This document shows positions 1 to 8,970 of a DNA stretch of 64,000 bases, piece after piece (position 1 is the first letter of the stretch; each line of letters opens with the position of its first letter). Made by a program: the position numbers and the translations under genes. Origin of the DNA: Lachnospiraceae bacterium (lineage in GTDB: Bacteria > Bacillota > Clostridia > Lachnospirales > Lachnospiraceae); the NCBI GenBank assembly GCA_029008875.1, contig JAQXJP010000038.1:32076-96075 (forward strand), written 5' to 3'. The notes under the pieces are model-generated. The model ran no database searches, was not told where the DNA came from, and saw nothing but the letters and a program-made list of their open reading frames with translations.

Positions 1-2006
1 GCCAATATACTGTCCTGGGAATCCGTAACCAGTCTCAGATGCAGGTCAAAGCTCTGCAAAAACCAGATGATAATGGTGGCAATCAAAATCACGGAAAAAG
101 CTTTCTGTAGAAAGTCCTTTGCTTTTTCCCATAAAAGCTGTGCCACATTGCGCACCCCTGGCAGACGATAATTGGGAAGCTCCATCACAAATGGAACCGC
201 CTCCCCCTTAAAGAGAATCTTCCGGTACAGGCAGGCGACGAGAATTCCCACTGCAATTCCAAGCAGATAAAGGCCCATCATCACAAGCCCACCGTGCTCC
301 GGGAAAAAGGCATTTACAAAGAAGGCGTATATGGGCAACTTCGCCGTGCAGCTCATATAGGGAGTCAGAAGAATGGTCATCTTGCGATCCCGCTCGCTGG
401 GCAGAGTTCTGGTAGACATGACCGCAGGGACCGTACATCCAAAACCAATCAGCATAGGAACAATACTTCTGCCGGAGAGACCGATTTTTCGGAGCAATTT
501 ATCCATGAAAAAGGCAACTCTTGCTATGTATCCGCTGTCCTCCATCAAGGACAGGAAGAAAAACAGAGTGACCACAATCGGAAGGAAGCTCAAAACGGAT
601 CCCACACCGGAAAAAATGCCGTCGATGATGAGCCCCTGCAACACCTCATTCACCCCCACACTCTCCATTCCGGCCTTGGTGAGAATGGTCAGTTCCTGGA
701 TTCCCATCTCCAAAAGACCCTGGAGCCATGCCCCGATGACATTGAAGGTGAGATAAAAAATTGTAAGCATAATTATAATAAAACAGGGAATTGCCGTATA
801 TTTTCCCGTCAGGATTCTATCTATTTTTTCACTTCGAACCCGCTCTTTGCTTTCCTTGGGCTTCACCACCGTCTTCTCGCAGACCTTCTGGATATAGGCG
901 AAGCGCATATCCGCAATGGCTGCACTCCGATCCAGCCCGCGCTCCTTCTCCATCTGAAGCACAATGTGCTCCAGCATCTCCTCCTCATTGTCGTCCAGTT
1001 CCAGCTGCCGCAGAATCAGTTCATCCCCCTCAATTACCTTGCTGGCCGCAAAGCGCACGGGAAGATTGGCCCTCTTTGCATGATCCTCAATCAGATGGAT
1101 CACCGCATGGATGCAGCGATGCACCGCTCCGCCGTAGTCATTCTCATCACAGAAATCCTGCCGGCTCGGACGTTCCTGATATTTTGCAATGTGGACAGCA
1201 TGACGAATCAACTCATGGACCCCCTCATTCTTGGCAGCGGAGATAGCCACTACCGGAACCCCCAGCATCGCTTCCATCCCGTTGATATCGATGGATCCGG
1301 AATTACCTGTCACCTCATCCATCATATTCAGCGCCACAACCATGGGGATATTCATCTCCAACAGCTGCATGGTCAGATACAGATTTCGCTCGATATTTGT
1401 GGCATCCACAATATTGATGATTGCCTTGGGATTTTCGTTCAGCACAAAATTCCGGGATACTATCTCTTCACTGCTGTAGGGCGACATGGAATAAATGCCG
1501 GGAAGATCCGTAACCAGGGTGTTATCATATCCGCGAATGGGACCATCCTTCCGGTCCACTGTCACCCCCGGGAAATTGCCCACATGCTGATTGGCTCCCG
1601 TCAGCTGGTTGAACAGGGTGGTTTTTCCACAGTTCTGATTTCCCATCAGGGCATAGGTCAGAAGGGTTCCCTCCGGAACGCACTCCCCATCCCCCTTGAG
1701 ATGGTACTTTCCCTCCTCTCCCAAGCCGGGATGCGCTGTTTTGGATACACTCTTGGCGCCCTCATGCTTTTTGCTTCTCTCCGAAATGGGCTCAATCTCA
1801 ATTTCCATTGCATCCGCCATGCGAAGAGTCAGCTCATATCCGTGAATTTGCAGTTCCATGGGGTCTCCCATGGGTGCCAGCTTCACAACGGTAACTTCCG
1901 CGCCGGGAATCACACCCATATCCAAAAAATGCTGGCGAAGGGCCCCCTCGCCGCCTACGTTTCTGATTACCGCACTCTTCCCAACTTCCAATTCCTTTAA
2001 CGTCAT
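1..2006 (-). CDS. feoB: Ferrous iron transporter, FeoA-FeoB fusion (C-terminus beyond window)
   Basis: GTP-dependent Fe(II) uptake permease of the cytoplasmic membrane. Read on the minus strand from ATG at 2006, residues 1-72 are a FeoA-type SH3-like domain (MTLKELEVGKSAVI, then LRQHFLDMGVIPG). After a charged linker comes the FeoB G domain with P-loop GNQNCGKT at residues 122-129, G2 threonine in GVTVDRKDG, G3 DLPGIY and a G4-like NMMD. The rest, to the window edge, is the helical and membrane part. FeoA and FeoB are usually separate proteins; here they are one chain of more than 668 residues. The long open frame on the opposite strand over the same bases is a shadow. Confidence 0.93.
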   Translation of the reverse strand, partial: MTLKELEVGKSAVIRNVGGEGALRQHFLDMGVIPGAEVTVVKLAPMGDPMELQIHGYELTLRMADAMEIEIEPISERSKKHEGAKSVSKTAHPGLGEEGKYHLKGDGECVPEGTLLTYALMGNQNCGKTTLFNQLTGANQHVGNFPGVTVDRKDGPIRGYDNTLVTDLPGIYSMSPYSSEEIVSRNFVLNENPKAIINIVDATNIERNLYLTMQLLEMNIPMVVALNMMDEVTGNSGSIDINGMEAMLGVPVVAISAAKNEGVHELIRHAVHIAKYQERPSRQDFCDENDYGGAVHRCIHAVIHLIEDHAKRANLPVRFAASKVIEGDELILRQLELDDNEEEMLEHIVLQMEKERGLDRSAAIADMRFAYIQKVCEKTVVKPKESKERVRSEKIDRILTGKYTAIPCFIIIMLTIFYLTFNVIGAWLQGLLEMGIQELTILTKAGMESVGVNEVLQGLIIDGIFSGVGSVLSFLPIVVTLFFFLSLMEDSGYIARVAFFMDKLLRKIGLSGRSIVPMLIGFGCTVPAVMSTRTLPSERDRKMTILLTPYMSCTAKLPIYAFFVNAFFPEHGGLVMMGLYLLGIAVGILVACLYRKILFKGEAVPFVMELPNYRLPGVRNVAQLLWEKAKDFLQKAFSVILIATIIIWFLQSFDLHLRLVTDSQDSIL

Positions 2007-2045
2007 AATGCTTCCTCTTTTATATACTTTCTATTTCTGTTAGTT

Positions 2046-2074
2046 AGTGTAGTCACCTGACACTTTTTTGTCAA
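2046..2074 (-). promoter_or_regulatory. Promoter of feoAB, possible iron-regulator site
   Basis: On the minus strand TTGACA (2069-2074) is followed by exactly 17 bases and TACACT (2046-2051), 40 bases before the feoAB ATG. The spacer and -10 carry GTGT and ACAC arms around GTGAC, a weak dyad where a Fur- or DtxR-type repressor could sit. The promoter is well supported; the operator is only a guess. Confidence 0.6.
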
Positions 2075-2195
2075 TAAAGCAAAAAATAGAGTGATTATCC
2101 GAGGGAGATATGGTACACTTGATTTCGTAAAGTCAAAAAGGCAGGAAACTTTATATTGTTAGTTTCCCAATTGGAAATAGAAAGAGGAATACCAT

Positions 2196-3659
2196 ATGAA
2201 AATCGGATTTGACAACCAAAAATATTTAACCATGCAGTCGGAGCATATCCGGGAGCGCATCAGCCATTTCGGGGACAAGCTGTACCTGGAATTCGGCGGC
2301 AAGCTCTTTGATGACTACCATGCCTCCCGCGTTCTCCCGGGATTCGCCCCGGACAGTAAGCTGCAGATGCTGCTCCAATTGGCTGATCAGGCGGAGATTA
2401 TCATCTCCATCAACGCAGCAGATATCGAGCGCAACAAAGTGCGCCATGACTTGGGCATCACCTATGATCAGGACGTTCTCCGACTGATTCAGGTGTACCG
2501 CGAGAAGGGTCTGTATGTCAGCAGCGTGGTGATCACCCGCTACACCGGGCAGGCTTCCGCCAACCTCTTCCAGACCAAACTGGAGCATCAGGGAATTCAT
2601 GTGTACCATCACTATCCGATTGAAGGATATCCCAACAACATCTCCCACATCGTGAGCGATGAGGGATACGGGAAAAATGAGTACGTAGAGACCACCCGGC
2701 CCCTTGTGGTGGTAACCGCACCTGGTCCGGGAAGCGGCAAGATGGCCACCTGCCTCTCCCAGCTCTACCACGAGAATAAGCGAGGCATCAAGGCCGGATA
2801 CGCCAAGTTCGAGACCTTCCCCATCTGGAATCTCCCGCTCAAGCATCCGGTGAACCTGGCCTATGAGGCGGCAACCGCCGATCTGAACGACGTCAACATG
2901 ATCGACCCCTTCCACCTGGAAGCCTACGGTGTCACCACGGTAAACTATAATCGTGACGTGGAGATCTATCCGGTTCTCGCTGCCATGTTCGAAGGAATCT
3001 ACGGATATTGTCCCTATCAGTCCCCCACCGACATGGGTGTCAACATGGCGGGAAACTGTATCATTGATGATGAAGTGTGCCAGGAGGCTTCCAAACAGGA
3101 AATCATCCGCCGTTACTTCCAATCCCTCAACCGGCTCAGCATGGATGAGGCCACCAAGGAGGAGGTCTACAAGCAGGAGTTATTGCTCCAGCAGGCAAAG
3201 ATTACCCCGGATTATCGCCCGGTTGTCCCCGCGGCCAACGAGAAAGCCGAAGCCACCGGCAATCCGGCCGCTGCAATCGAATTGCCGGACGGCACAATTG
3301 TAACCGGAAAAACCAGCGACCTGTTGGGAGCCTGCGCATCCGTGCTGCTCAATGCCATCAAAATCCTGGGCGGAATTGACGATTCCATCGATCTTCTCTC
3401 CCCCACCTACATTGAACCGGTGCAGAGATTGAAAACCCAATATTTGGGTGGCCGCAACCCCCGCCTTCACACGGATGAGGTATTGATTGCGCTGTCCACC
3501 TGTGCGGTGAACGACCCCAACGCCCAGTGTGCTCTGGAGCAGCTTCCCAAACTCAAGGGATGTCAGTTGCATGCCACCGTACACCTCTCTGCGGCGGATT
3601 TGAACACCTTCAAAAAACTTGGAATTGAGGTGACCTACCCTGCAACGAATGTGTTGTAG
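2196..3659 (+). CDS. DUF1846 (UPF0371) family protein
   Basis: Conserved soluble protein of 487 residues, full family length. The N-terminus MKIGFDNQKYLTMQSEHI and the following KLYLEFGGKLFDDYHASRVL are signatures of the DUF1846/UPF0371 family. GPGSGKMATCLSQLYHE (near residue 180) resembles a nucleotide-binding loop. The family is structurally characterised but has no settled function that I can state. AGAGG precedes the ATG by about 8 bases. It is monocistronic and convergent with the PucR-type gene; the 34 bases between the two stop codons hold no clear terminator. Confidence 0.9.
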   Translation: MKIGFDNQKYLTMQSEHIRERISHFGDKLYLEFGGKLFDDYHASRVLPGFAPDSKLQMLLQLADQAEIIISINAADIERNKVRHDLGITYDQDVLRLIQVYREKGLYVSSVVITRYTGQASANLFQTKLEHQGIHVYHHYPIEGYPNNISHIVSDEGYGKNEYVETTRPLVVVTAPGPGSGKMATCLSQLYHENKRGIKAGYAKFETFPIWNLPLKHPVNLAYEAATADLNDVNMIDPFHLEAYGVTTVNYNRDVEIYPVLAAMFEGIYGYCPYQSPTDMGVNMAGNCIIDDEVCQEASKQEIIRRYFQSLNRLSMDEATKEEVYKQELLLQQAKITPDYRPVVPAANEKAEATGNPAAAIELPDGTIVTGKTSDLLGACASVLLNAIKILGGIDDSIDLLSPTYIEPVQRLKTQYLGGRNPRLHTDEVLIALSTCAVNDPNAQCALEQLPKLKGCQLHATVHLSAADLNTFKKLGIEVTYPATNVL

Positions 3660-3693
3660 GAAAATATACCACAGCAGAATATGTACAAGCATT

Positions 3694-4848
3694 TTACAGC
3701 ATATCACGGATTAGTAAGGCGATTTGATAAGGCAGGCGTTCCTCCGGTGTTGTCAAATCGGTGCCCAACAGTTTTTTGATATTGTTGACACGATAGATAA
3801 CCGTATTTCGGTGGGTGAACATTTCCCCGGCAATCGCCTGAATACTGCCATTGTGCTTTAAATACAACCGCAGCGTCTCCACATAGTCGGAATGATGTCT
3901 GCGGTCGTATTCTTCTAATGGAGCCAGGCACTCTTCTTCCATCTCCCGAAGCATTTCCCGATCCCGGGCCATATACAGCAATCGCTGTAACCCCATCTCA
4001 TCAAAATACACCACCTTCTTCTCTTTTTGCATAGCCATACGGCAGGCGGCGGAAGCTCTCTCATAGCTCACCGTAAGTCTGGACACATCCTTCACCACGC
4101 TTCCGACTCCCACACAAAGAGGAGATTCCGGCATACGCTTTGTGGCACGGCGCATCATCCCCTCCACCAGTTTGCGCACAAACTCCTCCGGGACCGCATT
4201 CACCACCAGGACAAAATAGGAATTGTAATAGAAGAAACTGCCATTGTGGGTGATATCTTCCAGGTACATCTGAATCCGGTAGGATAACTTCTGCCGTTCC
4301 ACCGTATCCATCTCATCCAGCCCCTCCTGTGCAATGAGCACAACTTGAAAAGTTCCGTCCACATCGAAATAGGGCAACAGCTCCTTCCGGTATTGTTCCC
4401 CATTGTCCGGCTGTTCCATGGCACAAATCAACGCGTTTGTAATCTGTTCATCCGCACTGCCCTGCAGAAAAATACGGATACTGAAATCCTTCATCATATC
4501 CGCCAGATGCACTTCCCACGGAACCGTGAGCAGCGGGAAATCGTTCTCGTCACAATAGGCTAACGCACTCTGGGGAATCTCTGAGATATAGTTTCCCACA
4601 TTCACAATCAATCCGGCCGCATGGTGATTCACCAACTCCCGCAACAGTTCCAACAGTTTCTCCTCCGTGGGGAATCCAAGCCCCGTGGTAACCGCAAGCT
4701 CTTTTCCCCAGAAATTCTGGATGATGGTAGTGTCCTCCAGCAGATGGCACCAACTGATGGAATTGGACCACCCGTTTTGTCCTCCGCAGAATTTCATGTG
4801 GTAGCGTTCCTGCGAAATCAGCATCATGTCCTGCACTGTAAAACTCAT
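3694..4848 (-). CDS. PucR-family transcriptional regulator
   Basis: Cytoplasmic DNA-binding regulator of 384 residues. The N-terminal part (about 1-130, MSFTVQDMMLISQERYHMKF) is the PucR-type ligand-sensing domain. The middle (about 150-270) resembles a degenerate cyclase-like fold, and the C-terminus holds the family helix-turn-helix, SIQAIAGEMFTHRNTVIYRV, followed by NNIKKLLGTDL. PucR-like proteins typically control amine, purine or amino-acid catabolism. Here the only divergent partner is a 52-residue protein at 5088-5246. The shared intergenic region has three TCATAGTAC-like boxes, one pair across this gene's own -10, so autoregulation is likely. AGGGGAGGT precedes the ATG. Confidence 0.88.
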   Translation of the reverse strand: MSFTVQDMMLISQERYHMKFCGGQNGWSNSISWCHLLEDTTIIQNFWGKELAVTTGLGFPTEEKLLELLRELVNHHAAGLIVNVGNYISEIPQSALAYCDENDFPLLTVPWEVHLADMMKDFSIRIFLQGSADEQITNALICAMEQPDNGEQYRKELLPYFDVDGTFQVVLIAQEGLDEMDTVERQKLSYRIQMYLEDITHNGSFFYYNSYFVLVVNAVPEEFVRKLVEGMMRRATKRMPESPLCVGVGSVVKDVSRLTVSYERASAACRMAMQKEKKVVYFDEMGLQRLLYMARDREMLREMEEECLAPLEEYDRRHHSDYVETLRLYLKHNGSIQAIAGEMFTHRNTVIYRVNNIKKLLGTDLTTPEERLPYQIALLIRDML

Positions 4849-4957
4849 AATCGCACCTCCCCTGTTTCTGACTATTCACATCAAAGATTTTTCTGTCTCA
4901 TAAAATTTCTTCTGTCTCATCAAGATTCTTCCTCTTGACTATTACTCTTCTATCTGT

Positions 4958-5047
4958 ATCATACTACTTTTCGTACTATGAGTACATATTTTTATGATAA
5001 TTTTTGTTCTATTGCACCATTGAAATCATTCATATATGTACTATGAT
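4958..5047. promoter_or_regulatory. Divergent promoters with three TCATAGTAC-like boxes
   Basis: A near-perfect inverted pair, TCATACTAC (4959-4967) and GTACTATGA (4973-4981), overlaps a minus-strand -10 (TATGAT, 4958-4963) for the PucR-type gene. A third copy, GTACTATGA (5038-5046), overlaps the plus-strand -10 TATGAT (5042-5047), which lies 16 bases after TTGAAA (5020-5025) and drives the small ORF at 5088. Repeated boxes over both -10 elements suggest one regulator, probably the PucR-type protein, acting on both promoters. Confidence 0.6.
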
Positions 5048-5087
5048 ATAAGTAAGAAGTGACAAAAATCTAAAGGAGGTCAAGCGT

Positions 5088-5246
5088 ATGAGTACATTTT
5101 CAACTGTTGATTACCCAACAACAAACTACACACCGGATTGGATTTCCGCAGAGCGTTATATGTATTGTGATAATTTCTTGGATGATATGTTGAAGCCGGT
5201 ACATCAGAGCATGGCCGTCTTCCTCAAAAAGCTTTTCCACAGATGA
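5088..5246 (+). CDS. Small protein of 52 residues, unknown function
   Basis: Short ORF from ATG 5088 to TGA 5244-5246, with a textbook AAAGGAGGT 8 bases upstream and a matched promoter (5020-5047). It encodes MSTFSTVDYPTTNYTPDWIS, then an amphipathic stretch rich in Met, Tyr and Asp and a basic end, KKLFHR. There is no signal peptide or membrane segment, and I do not recognise a family. It is the only gene divergent from the PucR-type regulator, so it is the likeliest regulatory target. A strong hairpin (5331-5360) follows. Confidence 0.7.
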   Translation: MSTFSTVDYPTTNYTPDWISAERYMYCDNFLDDMLKPVHQSMAVFLKKLFHR

Positions 5247-5330
5247 CAAGTATGCTGCCGATAGCAAGCTATATCACAGATAACAAGCTTATCACAGACA
5301 AATGAATTGTTGGCGATATCCAAAAGACAT

Positions 5331-5360
5331 AGAAACAGGGCTGGTAACAGCCCTGTTTCT
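5331..5360. terminator. Perfect 13-bp hairpin between convergent genes
   Basis: AGAAACAGGGCTG and its exact complement are separated by GTAA. It lies between the small plus-strand ORF (stop 5246) and the last WYL gene on the minus strand (stop 5360-5362), so it probably ends transcripts from both sides. The U-rich part is inside the stem (TTTCT) rather than after it. Confidence 0.7.
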
Positions 5361-6313
5361 TAACAATAATATTCTAATCTCTTTTTTGCGCTCTCGATGA
5401 TTTCCTCTCTCAAATCTTTGGGTTCGATTACCAAAATCGAACTTCCATAACTATTCACCCAATTTCTAAAACTGTTCATACCGATTACATCATCTTCAAA
5501 ATAGAGTTGGTCCCCCTCCTGAGTCCATACCCCGTTTACTCTGGACGCCAAATCCCGCTTTACTTTGTGCTGCACATTCGCTTCATTGCGGATCAAAATT
5601 TTCACATGAACTTTTGGTCCCACTTCCATTCCCCAAATATTGGGCAACTGATCCAATGCGCTTTTATCTTTGATTTCAACCTTTTCCTCCGAAATCTCAT
5701 AATTTCGGATTCTATCCAAGCGAAGGGCAACAATGCTCCCACGACTAATTGTGACCACATAATACAAATCATCCATTGCATTATGAACTAGCTCCAATGG
5801 TTGGATTATGGAAAAAACCATCTTTCCGTCACGCGTCTTGTAGGTAACCCGAATCGTTTCCCCATCCTGTATAATCTGATTTAACTGTTCCACCTTAACC
5901 TGCATGTTTGCACGCGCCTGATTGTACATGGGTTTTATTACATAATTCTTGTGAATCGGACCTATTTCAAATTGTTCTCCGTCCAAAAATTCATTCAGAC
6001 ACGAAAACTCAAGTTCACTTAATGGCAAATACACCTCATTGCGGTAAATCGCACTTGCGCAAAGCAAAATATCATCACCATGTCCGCTCTCCAAAAGTGA
6101 AACAATGTCATCCAGATCTTCCTCATCCTTTGCGAAAAAGGTAATCCCACACTCCTTGTGCGTATGTAGCATTACAATATCTTTCCGCACAACAGAAACC
6201 GGGACATCCAATATTCCTGCAATATCACCGATTGTGTAGCATGCGCGCTCTGCCTGGAAAAGAGCAAGTATCATATTTAACCGATAAATAGAATTTAAAC
6301 TATTTCCACTCAT
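5360..6313 (-). CDS. WYL-domain transcriptional regulator 2
   Basis: 317-residue regulator: N-terminal winged helix-turn-helix (SIYRLNMILALFQAERACY, then IAGILDVPVSVVRKDIVML), central WYL domain (IRVTYKTRDGKMVFSIIQPL, then LRLDRIRNYEIS) and a C-terminal WCX-like domain (VHVKILIRNEANVQHKV, to SAKKRLEYYC). A longer frame opens at 6406, but ATG 6313 has GGAGGAGG just upstream and shares ATGA with the stop of the preceding WYL gene, so translational coupling is expected. WYL proteins commonly sense nucleic-acid or nucleotide ligands in DNA-damage and phage-defence loci. It is the last gene of the regulon-A operon, which makes it a candidate regulator of the whole kinase/FHA locus. Confidence 0.85.
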   Translation of the reverse strand: MSGNSLNSIYRLNMILALFQAERACYTIGDIAGILDVPVSVVRKDIVMLHTHKECGITFFAKDEEDLDDIVSLLESGHGDDILLCASAIYRNEVYLPLSELEFSCLNEFLDGEQFEIGPIHKNYVIKPMYNQARANMQVKVEQLNQIIQDGETIRVTYKTRDGKMVFSIIQPLELVHNAMDDLYYVVTISRGSIVALRLDRIRNYEISEEKVEIKDKSALDQLPNIWGMEVGPKVHVKILIRNEANVQHKVKRDLASRVNGVWTQEGDQLYFEDDVIGMNSFRNWVNSYGSSILVIEPKDLREEIIESAKKRLEYYC

Positions 6314-7533
6314 ACTTCCTCCTCCAATTGCCTGTATGCATCCACTATCCGCTGCGCAGATTCTTTCATGATACCTCGCAAGCTTTCCGGCTCTAACACG
6401 CGACAATTATATCCAAAACGTCTTAAATACGCTGCGAAGTCATAGATGCCGCTGATCTCATCCTCGTAATAAAGAACGCCGTTTTCCTCTGTAAGGCTTG
6501 CCTTTGGTCTGTTCACAAGCAGGCGATTCAGTTTTTCTTTAATTGCAAAAATATGATCAAATTCGACTCTCACATGCACCGGTTCCTCCACGGATATCGA
6601 GAACATGGAGTCTATAATATCACGGTAAAACTCGTTTCTGAAAATACAATTTCTCTGTTCCGCTATCTCAATTTTATTGATAGTCCCATATTGGATGATG
6701 ATTCGATTTCCCTCACACTCCCCCAAGAGATAAAGTTGATCTTTATCTACGGAATACACCACATTCCCGACAAAGAAAGGTATCGTATTCACCTGGCCTG
6801 CATGATTTTGATAGGTAATAATCAGTCCCTTTTCCTCAAACGGGTACTGATTTAATTCATCCAACAACGATTCCAGTTTCCCCGCGTTTTCAAAACTCTT
6901 ATTGTACACAACATAAGCCGAAGGCGAGGCATCCTCATCTTCGGGTTCATTAAATAACGCAATCGTTAACTTTTTTTGTATCTGTTTCAGCACCTGCTCA
7001 TGATGATGTCTCTTTGAACAAGTCTCCAATAAATTCAATAATTCTATCGCATCCGATGAGGTCAATGCCAGTTGCAACAAAGCATTGCCTGAAATACTGT
7101 ATTTGTCACCTATGGCAACAACCATCCGCGCCTCTGTCAATTCATCCAACGCAGTCTGTATGGTCTTAATGTCTGCCCGGGTGCCATCATGATTGTATTT
7201 TTGCAGCTGTTTTCCCAATTCAGCCACGGTGTACCCGTTACTGCTGTTTTGTAAAATCAACATCAGAAACAGTTTTCTTATCTTCTGCGCATCCGAAGCT
7301 TCAAAGTATCCCTTGGGTTCTTCCGTCTCCTCTTTCTTCAGAACATATCCCTGTTTGGCTTTGATTCCCTTTATTATGTATCCTTGCCGACACAGTTCCT
7401 TGATGTCCATCTGCATAGAGCGTTCACTTATCTGATAGGTGTTCATCAGATATTCATAGGTGCAACAATCATTGTTCAAAAGATCGTTTAGTATATTCTG
7501 TCTGCGTGCTTCCCCTGCTTTCATCTTCGCCAT
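6310..7533 (-). CDS. WYL-domain transcriptional regulator 1
   Basis: 407-residue regulator with the same plan as its downstream neighbour: N-terminal winged HTH (ARRQNILNDLLNNDCCTYEY, then ISERSMQMDIKELCRQGYII), WYL domain in the second half (GLIITYQNHAGQVNTIPFF, then LYLLGECEGNRIIIQYGTI) and a C-terminal WCX-like segment ending AQRIVDAYRQLEEEV. Sequence between the HTH and WYL parts (about 60-190) forms a second winged-helix-like region. AGGAGGATGAGAT precedes the ATG. Tandem WYL proteins often act as a heteromeric pair (PafBC-type). It follows the HEPN/pseudokinase gene by 19 bases, in the same operon. Confidence 0.85.
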   Translation of the reverse strand: MAKMKAGEARRQNILNDLLNNDCCTYEYLMNTYQISERSMQMDIKELCRQGYIIKGIKAKQGYVLKKEETEEPKGYFEASDAQKIRKLFLMLILQNSSNGYTVAELGKQLQKYNHDGTRADIKTIQTALDELTEARMVVAIGDKYSISGNALLQLALTSSDAIELLNLLETCSKRHHHEQVLKQIQKKLTIALFNEPEDEDASPSAYVVYNKSFENAGKLESLLDELNQYPFEEKGLIITYQNHAGQVNTIPFFVGNVVYSVDKDQLYLLGECEGNRIIIQYGTINKIEIAEQRNCIFRNEFYRDIIDSMFSISVEEPVHVRVEFDHIFAIKEKLNRLLVNRPKASLTEENGVLYYEDEISGIYDFAAYLRRFGYNCRVLEPESLRGIMKESAQRIVDAYRQLEEEV

Positions 7534-7552
7534 ATCTCATCCTCCTGCAATT

Positions 7553-8953
7553 CTATGAAAATAGCATGGAGAGTGCCCACAAAATCACCAAAAAGCCACC
7601 GCATGCTCCAATCGTATAACAAAGCTTGGACCAATCATTCTGATTACTTCCAACATCCAGCTGTACCATCTCTCCCTGCGAATTCTTTTTGGCAGAGACA
7701 ACATATGCTTTGTCATCCCGCTCCAAGTCAGATCCTTCCTCCTCAGTCACCGGTTCTGCTTTAATAATCTCAATCGAATTTTCTATCGACTGCTCCTCTT
7801 CAATTGTCACAACCTCCGGCTCCTCGAAAACTTCAGTTTGCTCCTCTTCAATTGCAAGAATCATCTCATAACGTCTGATTACCTCTTCCGGCGACAACTG
7901 CATTTTCCCAAACTCATACTGCGTCAGCCACAAATCACCTCCGGCATCCACCACAAAATCGGACTCTCTGAACTCGGCGGAAATATTTGGATTATTTTGC
8001 AAGGCAGTTACAATCTTCTTAAGTTGATACAGTAAGTCCTTTTTGATTTCATTATCTGCCTGATGCGCCTTTACATAACTATATAATTTTTGACCTGCCA
8101 CCCTTTCTGTCACAATGTAGCAGGCATTGTTTTTTAATATCACATCCTCCGTTCTGACGATACCGTTGCCAACCACTCTAAGTAAATATTCTTTGCTTTC
8201 TCGAAATATATCCAAAAGATCTGTTCTGGGCAAAATTTCTTTGATAGAAACCTCCCTCTGCGTCTTCCCGTCTCGGCCTGCAAACAAACGATACTCTTTT
8301 TCTTCCTCCACTAATTCTAACACCACATACTTGTTGTCATAGCCTAAGGTATTGCCCACTTTCAGTTTCAATGTTTCGTATGTCGGCCGGACCATGTCAA
8401 CCGGAATCTTTTTTAAGGCCAAAAGCAATTCGCCCAAGGTATCCATATAGTGCAAAACTGTAGGAAAATCGTCCAATTCCTCCCTGGTAGCGTTCTTGTA
8501 GGTATCTGTTCCGTGTGCATAATTGTTGCGTTTCTTCCGAACGGTATTGATATCCTTAGGAAGCACGATTCCAAGCATTTCGAGAATTACGGTTTTTCCG
8601 TAATAACCATGACCGATTTTCTCATCAAAATCTATGACAACTCCTTGCTCAATAAATCGGTATATTCCGTTCTGCCATGCTTTTTCCCGTTCTCTTGGGA
8701 TACGTTCCAAATTTCCTTTTTGATTATTGGTTCGGAACATATCTTCAATCCAATTATCCATGACAAACTCGGTCAGATTAAATGCCTGCACAAGACATTT
8801 CTCATATACTTGTTTATCGCCATGCTCATTCACATCGGAGCAGACAGAAAGCCACTTGTCCAAAATTGCTTTCTTGCTAACGTACAAACGTCTATTCTTG
8901 TCTTCCGCTTCGTCCTTACAGACTTTAATCGTATAATTGGTTTTCTCTGCCAC
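7553..8953 (-). CDS. HEPN-like domain + pseudokinase + C-terminal membrane anchor
   Basis: 466 residues, GTG start with GGGAGA upstream. Residues 1-180 are helical and end with RKKRNNYAHG; RNNYAH (142-147) matches the Rx4H motif of HEPN domains and is close to Swt1-type HEPN. Residues 190-370 align by eye with the locus's intact kinase: VSIKE (235-239) matches VAIKE, and CYIVTERVAGQKLYSYVK matches its hinge AYIVMDYIEGMTLKKYLK. The catalytic loop HRDISPDN, however, is replaced by AEFRESDF (326-333), and DFG by EFG in YEFGK. So it should bind partners or nucleotide without phosphotransfer. An acidic Glu/Val-rich linker follows, then one membrane helix (LCYTIGACGGFLVILWALSM) at the very C-terminus. 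Domain assignments are mine from motifs alone. Confidence 0.7.
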   Translation of the reverse strand: MAEKTNYTIKVCKDEAEDKNRRLYVSKKAILDKWLSVCSDVNEHGDKQVYEKCLVQAFNLTEFVMDNWIEDMFRTNNQKGNLERIPREREKAWQNGIYRFIEQGVVIDFDEKIGHGYYGKTVILEMLGIVLPKDINTVRKKRNNYAHGTDTYKNATREELDDFPTVLHYMDTLGELLLALKKIPVDMVRPTYETLKLKVGNTLGYDNKYVVLELVEEEKEYRLFAGRDGKTQREVSIKEILPRTDLLDIFRESKEYLLRVVGNGIVRTEDVILKNNACYIVTERVAGQKLYSYVKAHQADNEIKKDLLYQLKKIVTALQNNPNISAEFRESDFVVDAGGDLWLTQYEFGKMQLSPEEVIRRYEMILAIEEEQTEVFEEPEVVTIEEEQSIENSIEIIKAEPVTEEEGSDLERDDKAYVVSAKKNSQGEMVQLDVGSNQNDWSKLCYTIGACGGFLVILWALSMLFS

Positions 8954-8970
8954 CGGTATTCTCCCATACG

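Noticed and set aside
294..2000. 568-residue plus-strand ORF
   Set aside because: Low-information shadow of the feoAB gene; the minus-strand frame has all the GTPase and FeoA motifs.
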